Source of the DNA: Liolophura sinensis
Taxonomy: Eukaryota > Mollusca > Polyplacophora > Chitonida > Chitonidae
Length of the DNA: 64,000 nt
Direction of reading: 5' to 3'
Assembly: GCF_032854445.1 (NCBI RefSeq)
Contig: NC_088296.1
Location: 11,632,706 to 11,696,705, forward strand
Shown in pieces: positions 45,441 through 58,538 of the stretch; the first letter of the stretch is position 1, and every line of letters begins with the position of its first letter. Below the pieces are notes generated by a model that did no database searches, was not told where the DNA came from, and worked only from the letters and a program-made list of their open reading frames with translations. The translations under genes and the position numbers were made by a program.

Positions 45441-46789
45441 CTCATGTGGACGCCAACAAAACGCCTTGTAACTTACAACACACATGTACTACTGATATTG
45501 GACAATAACCTAATCCTGATGACTAAACTTTGAACGTGGAAAGCATGGAAAAACTAAGCTAAAGCTCTAAACTGTCAAATTGTATTCTTGGATTTTCCGG
45601 ACTAGTAGATTTTAGCTGTTGCAACAATTTTTTTTTGCTATTGCTGCATCAGACTGTATCTTTATAGTGACAGCCACTGAGGAACATCTTGACAAGCTTA
45701 GAAAACACACAGCGTACGCGTCTGAAAGCCTTCAGGGAGACTGCCACAAAAACGGGGGCCACTTGAGTTTTATAAAGTACCCTGAACGCACACTGCTGAT
45801 TAATCAATACAATTAACATCTATTTAATCAGGCTACACTAGCGCAAGGCGCTTGTTGGGGCGCTCTGGCGCGTAGTTACGAGGGATATTTTACGAGCGAC
45901 GTCCGCGCAGACAGGAAATGAAGAAATTGAAGGAAATGGCTACAAAACAAGAATGACGGTTTCGACTTGGAAATTTCTCGGGAAAGAAGGCAGTTTTTTT
46001 TTTTTTTTTGGTTCCTTTGGTTAAAATTTCCCCCCGGCGATGCGATCTAGTGGAATGTTTTGTTGTCGTGGTTCCTCATGCCAATAGCCATCGCATCAGT
46101 CGGCCGTAAACCGTTCGTGATTAAACTTGACTCGCCCATTCTTCCCCCCATCCAGTAAATCTTTGTCGCAACCCTTCCATCCTCAATGACCAGTTCCCGT
46201 TTCTCTTCCCGAAATTCTTATGCTATGTGTAATCAAATTCTATTTCAAAACGACACGTTGAGCTACCCAGCCCCGCAATCTGCTTTATTGCCTAATTTTC
46301 CGACGCCCGTTATTTCAATCTGCCGTTCTCCAGCAAGATAACTGATTAAATCTTCACTAGGATAACGGCAGACTTTAACAGTCATAATGTCATCGAAGAG
46401 AAGCAGTTATGAGCATAAATCGACAAATATAGCGGCTCCAATATGGCTTGCATTATGTAATTATCATATTAATAATTCGCACTGCCTCGAGGACATTTTA
46501 CGCATGAAACAAAAAGTCAAACAATCAGAAACAGCTATCAAAGACCTTTCTAAAAACTTAGCAGAGTGAGGAAGTCTTCTGGATTGTCAACAGTAAACCA
46601 TAATTACAGTATAAAATCATATTTTACTCATTATTAACAACTTCTCCATTTTTCTCTGTTAAAAACTTTCTCTGTCAAAAGTTAATGTCAATTATCAGTA
46701 ACATTATTTCAGTTATATTATATTAGGACCACATTATTTTAATAGCTGTTCCTTAAAGCTGAAAAGTCCCAATATGCCTCACTTTATCA
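45441..46789. other. Gene-free stretch with a CpG-dense core
   Basis: About 11 CpG dinucleotides fall within 45840-45920, unusual for this window. A 60-codon plus frame at 46387-46569 follows. No splice structure or known protein was recognised. Possible promoter or unmethylated element. Confidence 0.4.
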
Positions 46790-47210
46790 TCACTCTCAGG
46801 ACACCCAACATGACACCCCTCCCCCTCATGTCGCAACATGTCCTGACAAGACACCCCCCTCACATCATGTTCCGACAGGGCACCCCCTCCCATCATGTTC
46901 CGACATGACGGCCCCATCCCATAATGTCCCAACAGGACACCCTCTCCCATCATGATCCGACAAGACACCCCATCCCATCATGTCCCAACAGGACACCCCA
47001 TCCCATCATGATCCGACATGACGCCCCATCCATAATGTCCCCAACAGGACACCCCCTCCCATCATGATCCGACATGACACCCAATCCCATACTGTCCAAA
47101 CAGGACAACCCCTCCCATCATGATCCGACAAGACAACCCATCCCATAATGTCCCAATAGGACACCCCATCCCATCAGTTCCGACATGACACCCCATCCCA
47201 TCACATTTAG
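46790..47210. repeat. Degenerate tandem array, about 25-29 bp unit
   Basis: CCCATCATGATCCGACATGA and CATAATGTCCCAACAGGACA blocks alternate about 14 times, so the repeat may be a two-part unit of about 54 bp. Minus-strand Gly/Met-rich frames are repeat translations. Confidence 0.9.
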
Positions 47211-47306
47211 ACCAACATCCAAAATGCACCTTGATCTTGTGTTTAGGGTGTATAATGTATACAATTCCATACATGTACTTAAGAAAATGATCAAAAATTG
47301 CCGGAG

Positions 47307-47322
47307 GGGGGGGGGGGGGGGG
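47307..47322. repeat. G tract
   Basis: Sixteen consecutive G, preceded by GGAG. Confidence 0.95.
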
Positions 47323-48040
47323 AAATTTGACACACAGCAACCGTAAACAGTAAAAGTCACCACAGGAACAACCTCAAAATAAAACAACAAAAATCCCAGC
47401 TAACGATTGGCAATTAGTTTTGGATCAAATCATTTACGGTGGTGACGGGCAAAAACCATCAGGGCGATGACCTCACCCTCCTTGATGGACAGGCAAAAGT
47501 CGGATCTAAAACAGGGTCGGAATGAATCATCGAGAGAGTTAGAGGCTGAACACTGAGGATGTGACGGCATGCCTGCCTGCCTGCCTGATTGCTTGCTTGC
47601 CGGGAGCAGTATCAATAGAAATGCATAACATTTATTTCAACCTATCAATGATCAGAATGACATGATGCAGTAGGACGCGGGGGCATTTGGGCAGTCATCC
47701 AGTTGTTCAGGACGGTGGAATAAGTGTGATCTCTATTAGGTTAAATATGAAAAATGAACTCTCACAGACCTTATCATCAGGAAGACTTCCATAATAACTG
47801 TTGATAAGAAATAACGAGCCCTACATTATTGGCTGTATAATAACTGTGATTGAAGATACGAGTAAAAGTGATGGAGACCTTAACTACAATGTACTCTAGA
47901 TACGACCACTTGTGTGTGGCGGAGACAAGTCTACAGCCTCCAGATAAGCCACTGCGGAGGAGGTAATCACATAAATTGAGATTTCATACGTACACGTGCA
48001 TGTATTGTAGACGCTGCAAAATCCATGATTCTGGGATATG

Positions 48041-48240
48041 NNNNNNNNNNNNNNNNNNNNNNNNNNNNNNNNNNNNNNNNNNNNNNNNNNNNNNNNNNNN
48101 NNNNNNNNNNNNNNNNNNNNNNNNNNNNNNNNNNNNNNNNNNNNNNNNNNNNNNNNNNNNNNNNNNNNNNNNNNNNNNNNNNNNNNNNNNNNNNNNNNNN
48201 NNNNNNNNNNNNNNNNNNNNNNNNNNNNNNNNNNNNNNNN
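48041..48240. other. Assembly gap (200 N)
   Basis: A run of exactly 200 undetermined bases. The true length is unknown; open frames across it are artefacts. Confidence 1.
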
Positions 48241-50249
48241 TAATGGATGTGCAACTGTGCAGATATATCCATGTACAGTTCACTCTGAAGTCTCTCACAG
48301 AGTGACTGGAATTCAGGCTATGCCAGGTTATTTCCTACCACATGACAGATGCCTGATGAATCCTGTCAGTCTGTAGTAATGGTATTGATAGTTAATGTTC
48401 CCAGAGTCAGACATTACTGGGGGGTCGTGGTGGTGGGGGGTGGGGGGGTGGTCGGCATCATGTTCTGGTTTGTTACTTACATGAACACCTGGGAATAAGA
48501 GACGGAGGGATATGAAGCTCTATTGTTCTCCCTCAGTCAGACTGGAGAATCATGCCCGCACTTTATTTGATTTTGCGGTAGTCCACGACTTCTCGAGATC
48601 AACCAGCTTTAAAGAAGACATTGCTTAATATTTGCCGTTAGAACAGTCAAAATATGCCAAAAGTCAAGAATAACGTTCCAGAAATGGTTACTAAGGTCAG
48701 TACACTATATGTTTGCTTATATATTAATTCAACTATCATGAATTCGACAGGTATTTCTTCATGCCTTGCGGCATGATCAAAATGGCGTCTTCTCGAATGT
48801 TGGCTTCATCTGGCTAAGGGGTATTCTTTTATTCAAAGAAACATCAGTTCACCCTAAGCCTGAAACAACACTGACTTTTAATCAAAGTGATTTTGAAACA
48901 TGTACATATAGTAAATATATGTTTGTCTTACGTAACTTTGCTGCATTTTTCCTGTTGTGTAAAACGTTTAAAAAATAGAATTTTCCAATTTTGCTTCGTG
49001 TTTTCGTTTTCACCAAGAGACCGTTAAAGTTAGAGACGACTCAGATTCTGTTTTGTTTAGGTATTGAACTCTTGTAGCACTTTCGCTACACTGTTGTGTA
49101 TATAAAGTTTAAAGTTTGGCAGCGCTACCTTTGACACAAGTGAAAAAAAAACGCTACGGAAATCACACTTATCAACCGATCAAGATGACTTGTCCAAAAT
49201 TCAGTCACCATGCCAGTGACTAAAATCTCACAGATTACGGATTGTAATTGCCATGTAAATAATTTTACGTCTATGACTCACGGTCTTTATCTTCAATGGC
49301 ATCAAAAAAAAACTTTTAAAAAAGCATGTTTTATTTCATGAACAGTCATTTTTGGACATGTTGTTTGTTTGTTTTTTTTGATAATTTCTGTGTTATAATT
49401 TCTTTCTACTGACATGTGAACAGCTGTAAGAAGTTGTATGTTTTGTTGTAATTTCTAATTCCAGAGCACAGTCCTGCACAGGCAGATGTACAGTAATAGA
49501 AACCATTTAAATTTTAGATGTCTATTTCAGCAACAAGACACATTCAATATTGCTGGGAGTGTCTTCAATTATTTTTAATGTTTATTCCATTTATTTACAA
49601 CACTATGGCATATAAAATGAAAACCGAGCGGAAACTTTAAATTAAATTGCGTAACACTATGGAGTTGATAGCGCAGAAGAATAATTAACTGTCAGCAGGT
49701 GTATGGCTGGTGGAGATTGGTTCCATTTTATGTTGATAGAGTATGTGCATTTGGCAGGCTATACTTATGTGTATATTTAAGGGAAGAGAATGAAAATGGT
49801 CCGACTGAACTACTGCTGACTTTCATTCTAGTGGTGAATCAAAATTTGCACCCATCGGATCTGAGCTTAAATGCTGATTTAATATCTTAATATCTCATTG
49901 TAAACTGTCTTTACAAAACATTTTTTTTTTCTCGTTCTGTACTTAGGCCTCGAAAATTCAGAATTAAGACGTCAATTGGCGTCGTCAACCAAACAACTCG
50001 TGCCTTGATCAAGTTGAACTGAGGAAATGAGATATAAAATTAAAATTGTGAAAAGAATCATCGTTACTACAATATTCTTCTGAGTAACTAAACATATCCG
50101 TCAAAGAACATGCTGAGGCCTGCTGCAAGATATTTAGAATAATCAATACAAATCAAGACAGAAAACCACAATAAATGATAGCAAATAAGTAATGCATACG
50201 CCAAAGGCCTTCGACCAGTACAAAACATGCCAACAGTTTTTAAAATTCA
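48241..50249. other. Gene-free stretch
   Basis: G-rich run at 48419-48450, otherwise AT-rich unique sequence with poly-T and poly-A runs. No exon or element was recognised. Confidence 0.5.
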
Positions 50250-50326
50250 TTTCATTGGTGTTTTATGCTGTACTCAAGAATATTGCCAGTTAAATGACGT
50301 CAGCCAGCATTACGGTGGGGGAAAAG
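50250..50326 (-). mobile_element. SINE-A fragment
   Basis: TTGGTGTTTTATGCTGTACT CAAGAATATT, then CAGCCAGCATTACGGTGGGG: the 3' third of SINE-A in minus orientation. Confidence 0.85.
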
Positions 50327-50417
50327 AGTTTAAAATTTACTTTGTACAATACAGTTTTTGTCCGATATGGAGTTTATGCCATATAAAATTAAAAAACTAA
50401 GATGGCATGTATACTGG

Positions 50418-50608
50418 CATCTTCAACCTTTCTACCACTAAAGCTCTTTTTTCAGAGAAATCTATGCATAGAATTATCATGAAAATGATGCTAAAAATGA
50501 TTTGTTTGTGTCACTTAAGATGCTAGTTTTATTAAACTTCACAGATTATTTTTTACACAGTGTAGTTCTCTCAGGAACGTTTCAAATATTGATCGCAGGA
50601 TAGGCATC
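50418..50608 (+). mobile_element. MITE-like element, family M2
   Basis: CATCTTCAACCTTTCTACCA, then AAAGCTCTTTTTTCAGAG and ATGCATAGAATTATCATGAA; the right end is decayed. Confidence 0.6.
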
Positions 50609-50835
50609 ACTTATACATATATCAGCTGTAAGACAAATTATGTATACACAATTTTTGAAGTTAAACAAAATAGTGTTCTGATTTAAGACGTGGTCCTTTT
50701 ATTGCCTTAGAGATTTGTTTTAACACCTGTATTTTTCAAGACAAAACAGCTTTGGGGTCGAGAAAGTGGGTTAACGATCGGAGACCATGTAGCAATTAAT
50801 GGTAACACTGAGAAGGACTATTACCCCTGTTACTA

Positions 50836-50940
50836 TTTACTTATTTGGTTAGTGTTTTACGTCTTACACAAGAATATTTCACTGACAAGATAGTGGGCCA
50901 ACATTATGGTGGGAGGAAACCGGGCACAGACCGGTTGATA
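50836..50940 (-). mobile_element. SINE-A fragment beside a G tract
   Basis: TTATTTGGTTAGTGTTTTAC, ACAAGAATATTTCACTGACA and GGTGGGAGGAAACCGGGCAC in minus orientation; it stops about 23 bp before the long G tract. Confidence 0.85.
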
Positions 50941-50962
50941 CCTGTGCTTATAAGTCACAGTA

Positions 50963-51010
50963 GGGGTTGGGGGGGGGGGGGGGGGGGGGGGGGGTTGGGG
51001 GGGGGGGGGG
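50963..51010. repeat. Long G tract (48 bp, two TT interruptions)
   Basis: GGGG, TT, about 26 G, TT, then 14 G on the plus strand. Very strong quadruplex potential; its length may be an assembly estimate. Confidence 0.95.
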
Positions 51011-52036
51011 TACTGGGAAGACGGATAAACAAGACATGGGAGATCATGGAGATATAGCCACAGATCCCTTGAGATATCTTTCACAGTTTTGGCTTTTATG
51101 AACAAAAGTGCCAGCGTCAAGGTCAGAAGAAGAACAAAAGTGCCAGCTTCAAGGTCAAAATAAGCAAAGATAACATGGAAGCCGTACATAAAGATCTGTG
51201 AGCGTCTTTGCTTGACCTTTATAAGCACGCACAAGAAAATTATGATTTCAATCATTACACTCGATCATTATACTGCACGTGCACACAACTCATTTATGAC
51301 GGTACGTAACACCCACTTTTTCTACTCCATCAGTGATCACTGACCCCAGGTTGTACCAAAAAAGCATGACACGAGATCTGCAAGGAACACCTAGACTATC
51401 TGAAATACTGAAAATTACAAGTCATACTTGTAACAAGACACTTCATGGCTAATAGAGCACAACCAATCTGATTTAAGGAGTCATCATTAAAACACTGATC
51501 CATCACACAAATTCTGACATCCGTCCTTGCCTTTTAACACCAGAAATTCACTTAACGATGGATCTGAGCATGACAGAAACTTGACTTTCTGTGAGACGTC
51601 ACAGCCAGTGAGAATTGTTGATGTCTAAGGGCATGAAAAGGGCTTCTATTATGCTGTAACTTCATGCAGTATACTACTCCACAAATGGAGGCATTAAATC
51701 CTCTTCAAAACACACAAGTTAAAAAGATATACCATTAAACGGAACATTAAAACCATTCAAATGTTTTCTCTTGTTTTACTTTGTTTACCCTTTAATGCTA
51801 TCACTTTGGCAGGTTGTGCATTAAATCCCATTATCTTTGGGCTTTTTTTTTCAACACCCATCAAATAATGCATAAATATTATTTTTAATGGCCATTAAAT
51901 AAGTTATATTTGAGACTTTTTAATGGGGAATGAACTATAAGTAACATATTTAATGGTCTTTAAACTCGTTATAAGTTGAAATGCTGCTGTTGAAATAAGA
52001 TGTTGCCTTAAGCCATAATCATTCTTTCATTCAATT

Positions 52037-52205
52037 TATGTATTTATTTAATTGGTGTTTTACACCATACTCAAGAATATTTGCATTATGGTGAAAGGCA
52101 GAGCCCGGGGTAAACCCACGACCATCTGCAGGTTGCTGAGAGACCTTCCCAAATACAGCCGGAGAGGAAGACAGCATGAACTGGTGTGTGAGATTCAAAC
52201 CTTCC
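52037..52205 (-). mobile_element. SINE-A copy, truncated
   Basis: TTTATTTAATTGGTGTTTTA, CATACTCAAGAATATTTGCA, ACGACCATCTGCAGGTTGCT, CCGGAGAGGAAGACAGCATG in minus orientation. Confidence 0.9.
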
Positions 52206-54538
52206 AACTTTAGCTTGGACTCCTAAGCCAACCTGACAATAGCATTCTAAATACAGTTCACTATGCAAACTAGTCACCGCAATTGTTAAAACTGCATGAC
52301 ATACCAACAAAATTTGTTACATTCCTTTTCTATCAGAATATAGTAGTATTTTAATACTCACATTGCTAGGAAAGCTTTGGACACTCAAGATATTTCCAGG
52401 CCACTTGGAACGGTTGCTTCTCCCATTCGTCTTTCTCCATTTTTGTCTCTACACTTGAGTCATCCAAAGATTGAAATTTTCGGATAGGTTTAAAAGCTTT
52501 GATTTTTGTCAAGCAATAATTTTCCACTCCGTCAGGAAAAAATAACCTTATCAGATTTCATTATGTAAGTTTGATAATATACAATTCTGGATTATACAAT
52601 CACGCCACAAAGAATGTCTTTAATCTTCAAGATTCAATCTGATTGGTCAGTAATATTTTGGAATGCACCACTCAGAGGAGACATGAAGAACTTTGAAAAT
52701 GTCCTGCATAGTCTAAAACAAAGTCTTAAAAGTTTGAATCTATCGGACGCCTTCAAATGTGAGTCCCTATCTGAAGGGGAAACTGCTTGATGATGAAAAA
52801 GCATTTATCAACAGAGCATTAGTAAAGTAAAAGTTTTAGAAAAATGTCAGTGACGTCTCGTTCAGAAACTGTCACTGTTAGTGCAGACTTTACTCATAAA
52901 CATTAAATTCCTTCATCCATCTGAAGAAAACATTGCTGCATGTTTTAAGTAGATCATCAAGCTTTGCTTGTCTCAGAAAACTGTACTTCAACAGACTGTC
53001 ACATTAACTTTCATCTCAAAAGTCCTCATGAAAGAAATGAAAGCTCCAGAAGTTCTTCCCAATCATCATGACACTCCAACATCGATCTGAGAGAAACAAT
53101 GTTCGCAACATGTCCATTAACGAAACACACTTTTATGAATGGCATAAGACAGATCTTACAGCTGTATCTTAACCATGTAAACATCTGCTTGTCATTTTTA
53201 GTACATGGCTAAAACACATGGAGGCAAAACTTTCTGAAAGTCATGTCCCATTTCTATCGGTCATCATCGAGCTCCTGAGTCCTTCTTGGAGAAACAAAAC
53301 AATGTCCATGGCATAATGGCCATTAAGAAAACACAGTTGATCTATTCTACTAGATAGGTCTTCAAACTGTCTCTCAGGCAGCAGTGCAGATTTACATATG
53401 TACAAGTCAAGTGTGGAAAATGGTGTGGTAAGAAATCCCCAAATTCTTGTACATAGCCAACTGTATCCGCAACCATCCAATTCCACCCATCTTCTGAGAG
53501 AAATAACTGCTCAAAAGGAAACATGTTCAATAAGGAAACACCATTTTACATATTAAACAAGTCTTACAGCTTCAGTTTTGGTTACAAGGCATAAAGGATC
53601 TTGCAAAAACCTCTCCAAGTCACCAACTGTATAGGCCGCCATCAAATTCCAGCAGTCTTCTGAGACAGACATTTCAATGTTTGAAGGAACTGTCAAACCA
53701 CAACGTGTCCATTAAGCAAACTATTTCCGGAGTTTCCGAGGGTTAAAATTCCACCGGCAGCACTGTGACTCAACAGAGACAGGCTTCAGCAGACAACATA
53801 CACACGTGGTTGACAGCTGATAGAGGAGACGTTACGACATGTCAATGTAATGTGGGAGCTAAAAAAAAAAAAAGGCTTAGGCCCAAGAGAACAAAACATT
53901 GACAGCGTTAACTGGATTGTGGCAGATGTTGTCTGCAGTGGTGTAGAGGTGACGGCCAACTGAGCAGAATGTTAAAGCAATGTTCATGTCCCCTAATTCC
54001 ACTTTCAATCACATCAAAATAAAAATAACTCTTTACCCCAACTGAACTGAAAATGACGTTAAATTGAGCCACGAGACGAGACTGAGCAGGTCCTCTAAGC
54101 GATCGATATTACCGCCCAAACCCCATAGGGGCTGGATTCCACGTTGAATTACGAAAATAATGTGATGGTGAGCTTGTGGATTTTTCTCCCTCGTGTTAAA
54201 GTTTAAACATAAGTGAATCTTTGTTAAGTGACACAGCATTTTTCACTGCAAATAATAATGCCTGTATAACTTGTTGTTAAGAGAGTTTGTTAGAAACTAA
54301 AATCACTGTAGTACTTCAATTATTCCAGTGTGTTCAATGCAGGTGGCAAAAAATTTGTAGGGTGAACACCAAAGAATACCTTTCCTACAAACGAGCACCA
54401 AAAAGTCTCAAATCTTGCGAGGAAAACTGAAAGTAGTATAATACCATCTAAAAACAAAAAAAGCATTTCAAGTGTTTTCATGAAAAACAGGACGGTCTCT
54501 TGAAACGCTTAAGATTCAAGATCCTAAACATGTACCAC
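52206..54538. other. Gene-free stretch
   Basis: Apart from the diverged repeat at 52900-53735 and a poly-A run at 53860, I see unique sequence. Minus frames of 60-80 codons have no recognised domain. Confidence 0.45.
52900..53735. repeat. Ancient, strongly diverged repeat of about 190-200 bp
   Basis: Blocks resembling TCTGAGAGAAACAATG ... CATGTCCATTAACGAAACAC recur near 53086, 53290, 53490 and 53660 with heavy substitution. Visible by eye only; limits are uncertain. Confidence 0.4.
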
Positions 54539-54825
54539 AAAATGCATTTCGGGGCCTCCGTGGCTCAGTTGGTTAATGTGCTAGCGCAATGTAATGACCT
54601 AGGAGTCTCTCACCAATGTGGTTGCTGTGAGTTCAAGTCCAGCTCATGCTGGCTGTACGTGAGAAGGTCTGCCAGCAACCAGCGGATGGTTGTGGGCTTC
54701 CCCCAGGCTCTGCCCGGGTTTCCACCCACCATAATGCTGGCCGCCGTCGTATAAGTGAAATATTCTTGAGTACAGCGTAAAACACCAACCAAATAAATAA
54801 ATAAATGAAATCAAAAATGCATTTC
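54539..54825 (+). mobile_element. SINE-A, full length with 12-bp target-site duplication
   Basis: The element is 54551-54813. It starts GGGGCCTCCGTGGCTCAGTT (box A), has box B GAGTTCAAGTCC at about 54632, then the body and 3' end TTCTTGAGTACAGCGTAAAA, CACCAACCAAATAAATAAAT. AAAATGCATTTC precedes (54539-54550) and follows (54814-54825) it. The tRNA-like head gives an internal Pol III promoter. Confidence 0.96.
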
Positions 54826-57800
54826 TAGAGCCTTGAGTCAAATCCTGAATATTCTGGAGAAAATCTGTGGTGTTATAAAAAACCCCCATCATACCATTTG
54901 AATTTCGAATTTGAAAATGTTCAGCTCATTCTATTACCTGAAGATAAATAATGTTTTTATCAATGATTCCTGGAGAAGTGAAACCACACTGTGTGTCCAA
55001 AAGAGTGGATGTTCTAGACCCTCATCCGTTTTCATATCACATCGAAATGAAATTACCCTTCAGCTTACTGATCTAAAAATGACAGAAAATGAAATTAACC
55101 CATTTAATTCTCAGTACTGATTTTAAACTAATCATGATGATAGAATTCTGATTGTCTGCCAACCAACTTGATCATCAAGGCATGAAAGACTGAATTGCTT
55201 GTACGTCACTCATATGTAACTGTTCTAACTGATCTTCATGTTTTCATTGGTTGGAGGAATTTTCTTAAGGTCAATAGAACAAAGTACACAGTGTCATTAA
55301 CTGTCAACAGGCACTTCAGGAAAGCAAACAGCTTCACATAGTCATTACAAGTACGTGTAGATCTGCATCGTCTGCTTTATTTGACCGGGAACTCATTCAT
55401 GGACTACGAATTTAAACTATGATATGGAATTCATGCCTGGAATATTCATTGTCTGCCCGGCATCATTGAAAACTGATGACCGCTTCTCTCTTGTGTGTTA
55501 CCGGCTTTATTTCCTATTTGTATAATTTCTTACACACCTTTGTCTTTGGGAGCTAGTGTTAAACGTTGCTTGGAAATGGATCTTGCAATTATCGACTTTG
55601 AACGCCCTTTACGGACTAGGAATGGTATATGAATGTCAGACATGACGCTTATATTAGTTGAAATCATAGCTTAAGATTGAACTGAATAGCCAAAACACAC
55701 ATTAATAGCAGAGTTTCACATTCAAGCTCTTTTATCTCTACAGGTAAAAAAAGTCCTAATGTATCCTACGACTCGGAAAAAAAAACGTTAGTCAATCATT
55801 GCGGGATTATGCCCCTTTACAACAACTTGGGATGCCTTGAAAACATTTCGCAAAAGTTGTTTAGAGTAGACAAATTATGGAAAAAATTTAGGAGCTGAAT
55901 GTTTGTAAGCTGGAGAAGTTTCTACAGGAAGAGGTGTCATTTGTGCCTATGGAAAGCGGTGAGATTAGTGATCCGTAAATTAACGTCAACAAAGTTTGCC
56001 TAACATTTTTCACAAGTCCACTTGACACATGAGGAATATTTTTACCTTCAACGACAAAAGAGTTACCCTATTATAACTTTCAGAATCCCAAGCCCCATGT
56101 GAACTGCAATCCATATACACGTAGAATACAGGACTGTTTAATTATTCCAATACAGCAGAGACACACGCACAACATCTTGTGTTCTTTGAGTTAAAAAAAT
56201 AAAGTTTCCAATTCAGCTTACTACTTGAATGATTAGTTTTAAAATGAAAACTGCCATTGTAAGCAATGAGTTTACTTTCAATCCCATCAAAATACAATCA
56301 CTTTTCACCCCCATTGCACTACAAAGGCATTAAGCGATGCCATTAGATTTAATGTCCAGCTAAATCATCAAGATCAAAATGAATGCAGAGACATAATGGC
56401 TGGATTTGATTTAATTTAGATTTCAGTTCGACTGCATATGAGTTTTCAAATTAGAAACAGACAGAAATATCGAAAAACCAATAACCCTACCTCTCTTTTC
56501 TTTTAGATAACTGTTTGGAATTAAAAACCAAGAAAACCATTGCTGCGAATGACTCCCGCGTGTGGAATGTGTATCATTGATTTATTTGATTGGTGTTTTA
56601 CGCTGTACCCAAGAATATTTCACTTATACGGCCAGCGTTACGGTGGGAGGAAACCGGGCAGAGCCCAGGGAAACCCACAAATATCTGCAGGTTGCTGGTT
56701 GACCTTCTCATGTACAACCAGAGAGGAAGCCAGCATGAGCTGAATTTGAATCTGTATCATTGACAGAGAAGAATATTTTGCTTACACCAAGGACGTAGAT
56801 AATGGATGTGTCATGTTACAAAGCACTTATAATGTATTCAGTAACTGATTTGAAGTTTCGCCCTGGGACTCGGGAAGTGTATCCCGTGAGTCATTGTGTT
56901 AATTGTGGTTGTTACCGCCTGGGCGCCACGGGAGAGCATCAGGGGTGGTCGGGAGAGTATTTACAAGAAGGTAATAGACAAGCTCACGCTTCACTGAGCA
57001 GTTAGTCTATGCTCCTACCACGAACAGTTAATGTTTTTCTCAGTTTTAATCATAATGATTTTACTACATGCACTTTGCAATAGGTTGATTGTTTTATTAC
57101 TGTTATTTTGTGATAAATGGGAATTTGGGAGAAAACATGTGAAGATTAAGTTTGATTACCGAGTACCTTTACACAGGTGGAGTGTCATGTCAAATATCCA
57201 TTTTTAGACTGCAGGGCTCTCCGTATACAAAGCGGTACCAGAATTCAGCACACCGCAAATCCATACTTACAAACGAGGCCTTACTAGCAGACCAGGTGAT
57301 GAAGATGTGAAATTGTGATCAAAGGGGCACCTAAACCACGTGCGTTTGCTCCGCTGCAGCTAAACATTTCTTGTTCATTCTGGTGTAATTTGAAAGGGTG
57401 CCAACTTCCGCCCATATTTCGTAAACATGATACTTAATTTACTTAATACTTAATCGGGTCCCCTCAGATGAAATTCCAGTCATACAGACTGGTTTTATCT
57501 ACATGTGGATACAAGCCACATACAACCGCAGGATTCAGAATTTCCACTTGTCTATCCATCGATCACGTGATTTTTACTGGTGAAAAGCAAAACAATAATT
57601 CTTTTTGTCGCTGACGACACATAAATCACGTCTGCGAGAAAACTGTTTACAGGAAATCATAAAACATTTTGTTTTTAAAGCCAGTGACAGTGTTGTGCGA
57701 ACACGTAAAGCGATAACAACTCAAACAAATCCTGTCTCCCGATATGCCGGATTTGCACACAGTACTACCCGATAGGGGTAAAACTACATCCTGGTAGTTT

Positions 57801-58538
57801 TTGGAAACCTCTTGTGAAGTATGTTTTCTGTGTTTAACGGGAGGTTCTAGATTTAAACACGCGGGAAAAGGAACTTTTTTGCAATATGAGGACAGTTCTG
57901 ACAGTTGTGGTGGTGTCTAACCCCTCTCAACTGTCATCTTGCCGCCAAATCAGATCGTGCGAAAGTAAATGACAATAACGTGTGAAGCTCTAGGTCATTT
58001 ATCGCACATCTACTACAACAGATGCCATCAGTTCTCATCTTTCCAAATGGAAATACGTGTTTTCTGTGTTAATATAAAAACGTAACCATACCAATCTAAC
58101 TGACCTAATTTTCTGTCCACGATCTTGAGGTTACATGTACTCATTTTAACTGATTCTGGGAGTTCTATGGATCTCAAGAGAGGTGTTTTTGAAGTTTACT
58201 GGAAGGTAGGATGATACACTACCCAAAGTAACATTTCATCACCTTGACTTCTCTCTATAAACTTTTTCAAGCCAATTTTTTTTTTTCAAAGACAATACAT
58301 GAACTTAAAATATTGCAGAAATGCAGGGCAGAAAGACTTAAGTTACATGTATATAGTACAGCCAAATACCAAAGGGCTAATTGTTTCTGATCAAGGTTAA
58401 ATCTCATAATCATAATGATATTATCTCAAGCAATTTAATATCCAAATGTACCGTAGGCCATGTAAAAAGTGCATCTGATTAACTTCATAAAAACGTCGAC
58501 CGCACAGTAGCAAAAACAAAGACATTACTGGCATGTTT
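54826..58538. other. Mostly gene-free stretch
   Basis: Unique sequence interrupted by the SINE at 56577. The part from about 57340 to 58080 is less AT-rich than its surroundings and free of repeats. No exon was recognised. Confidence 0.45.
56577..56756 (-). mobile_element. SINE-A copy, head truncated
   Basis: TGATTTATTTGATTGGTGTT, CGCTGTACCCAAGAATATTT, GGTGGGAGGAAACCGGGCAG, GAGAGGAAGCCAGCATGAGC in minus orientation. Confidence 0.93.

Noticed and set aside
47967-48376. Several frames spanning the N run
   Set aside because: Open only because the bases are undetermined.
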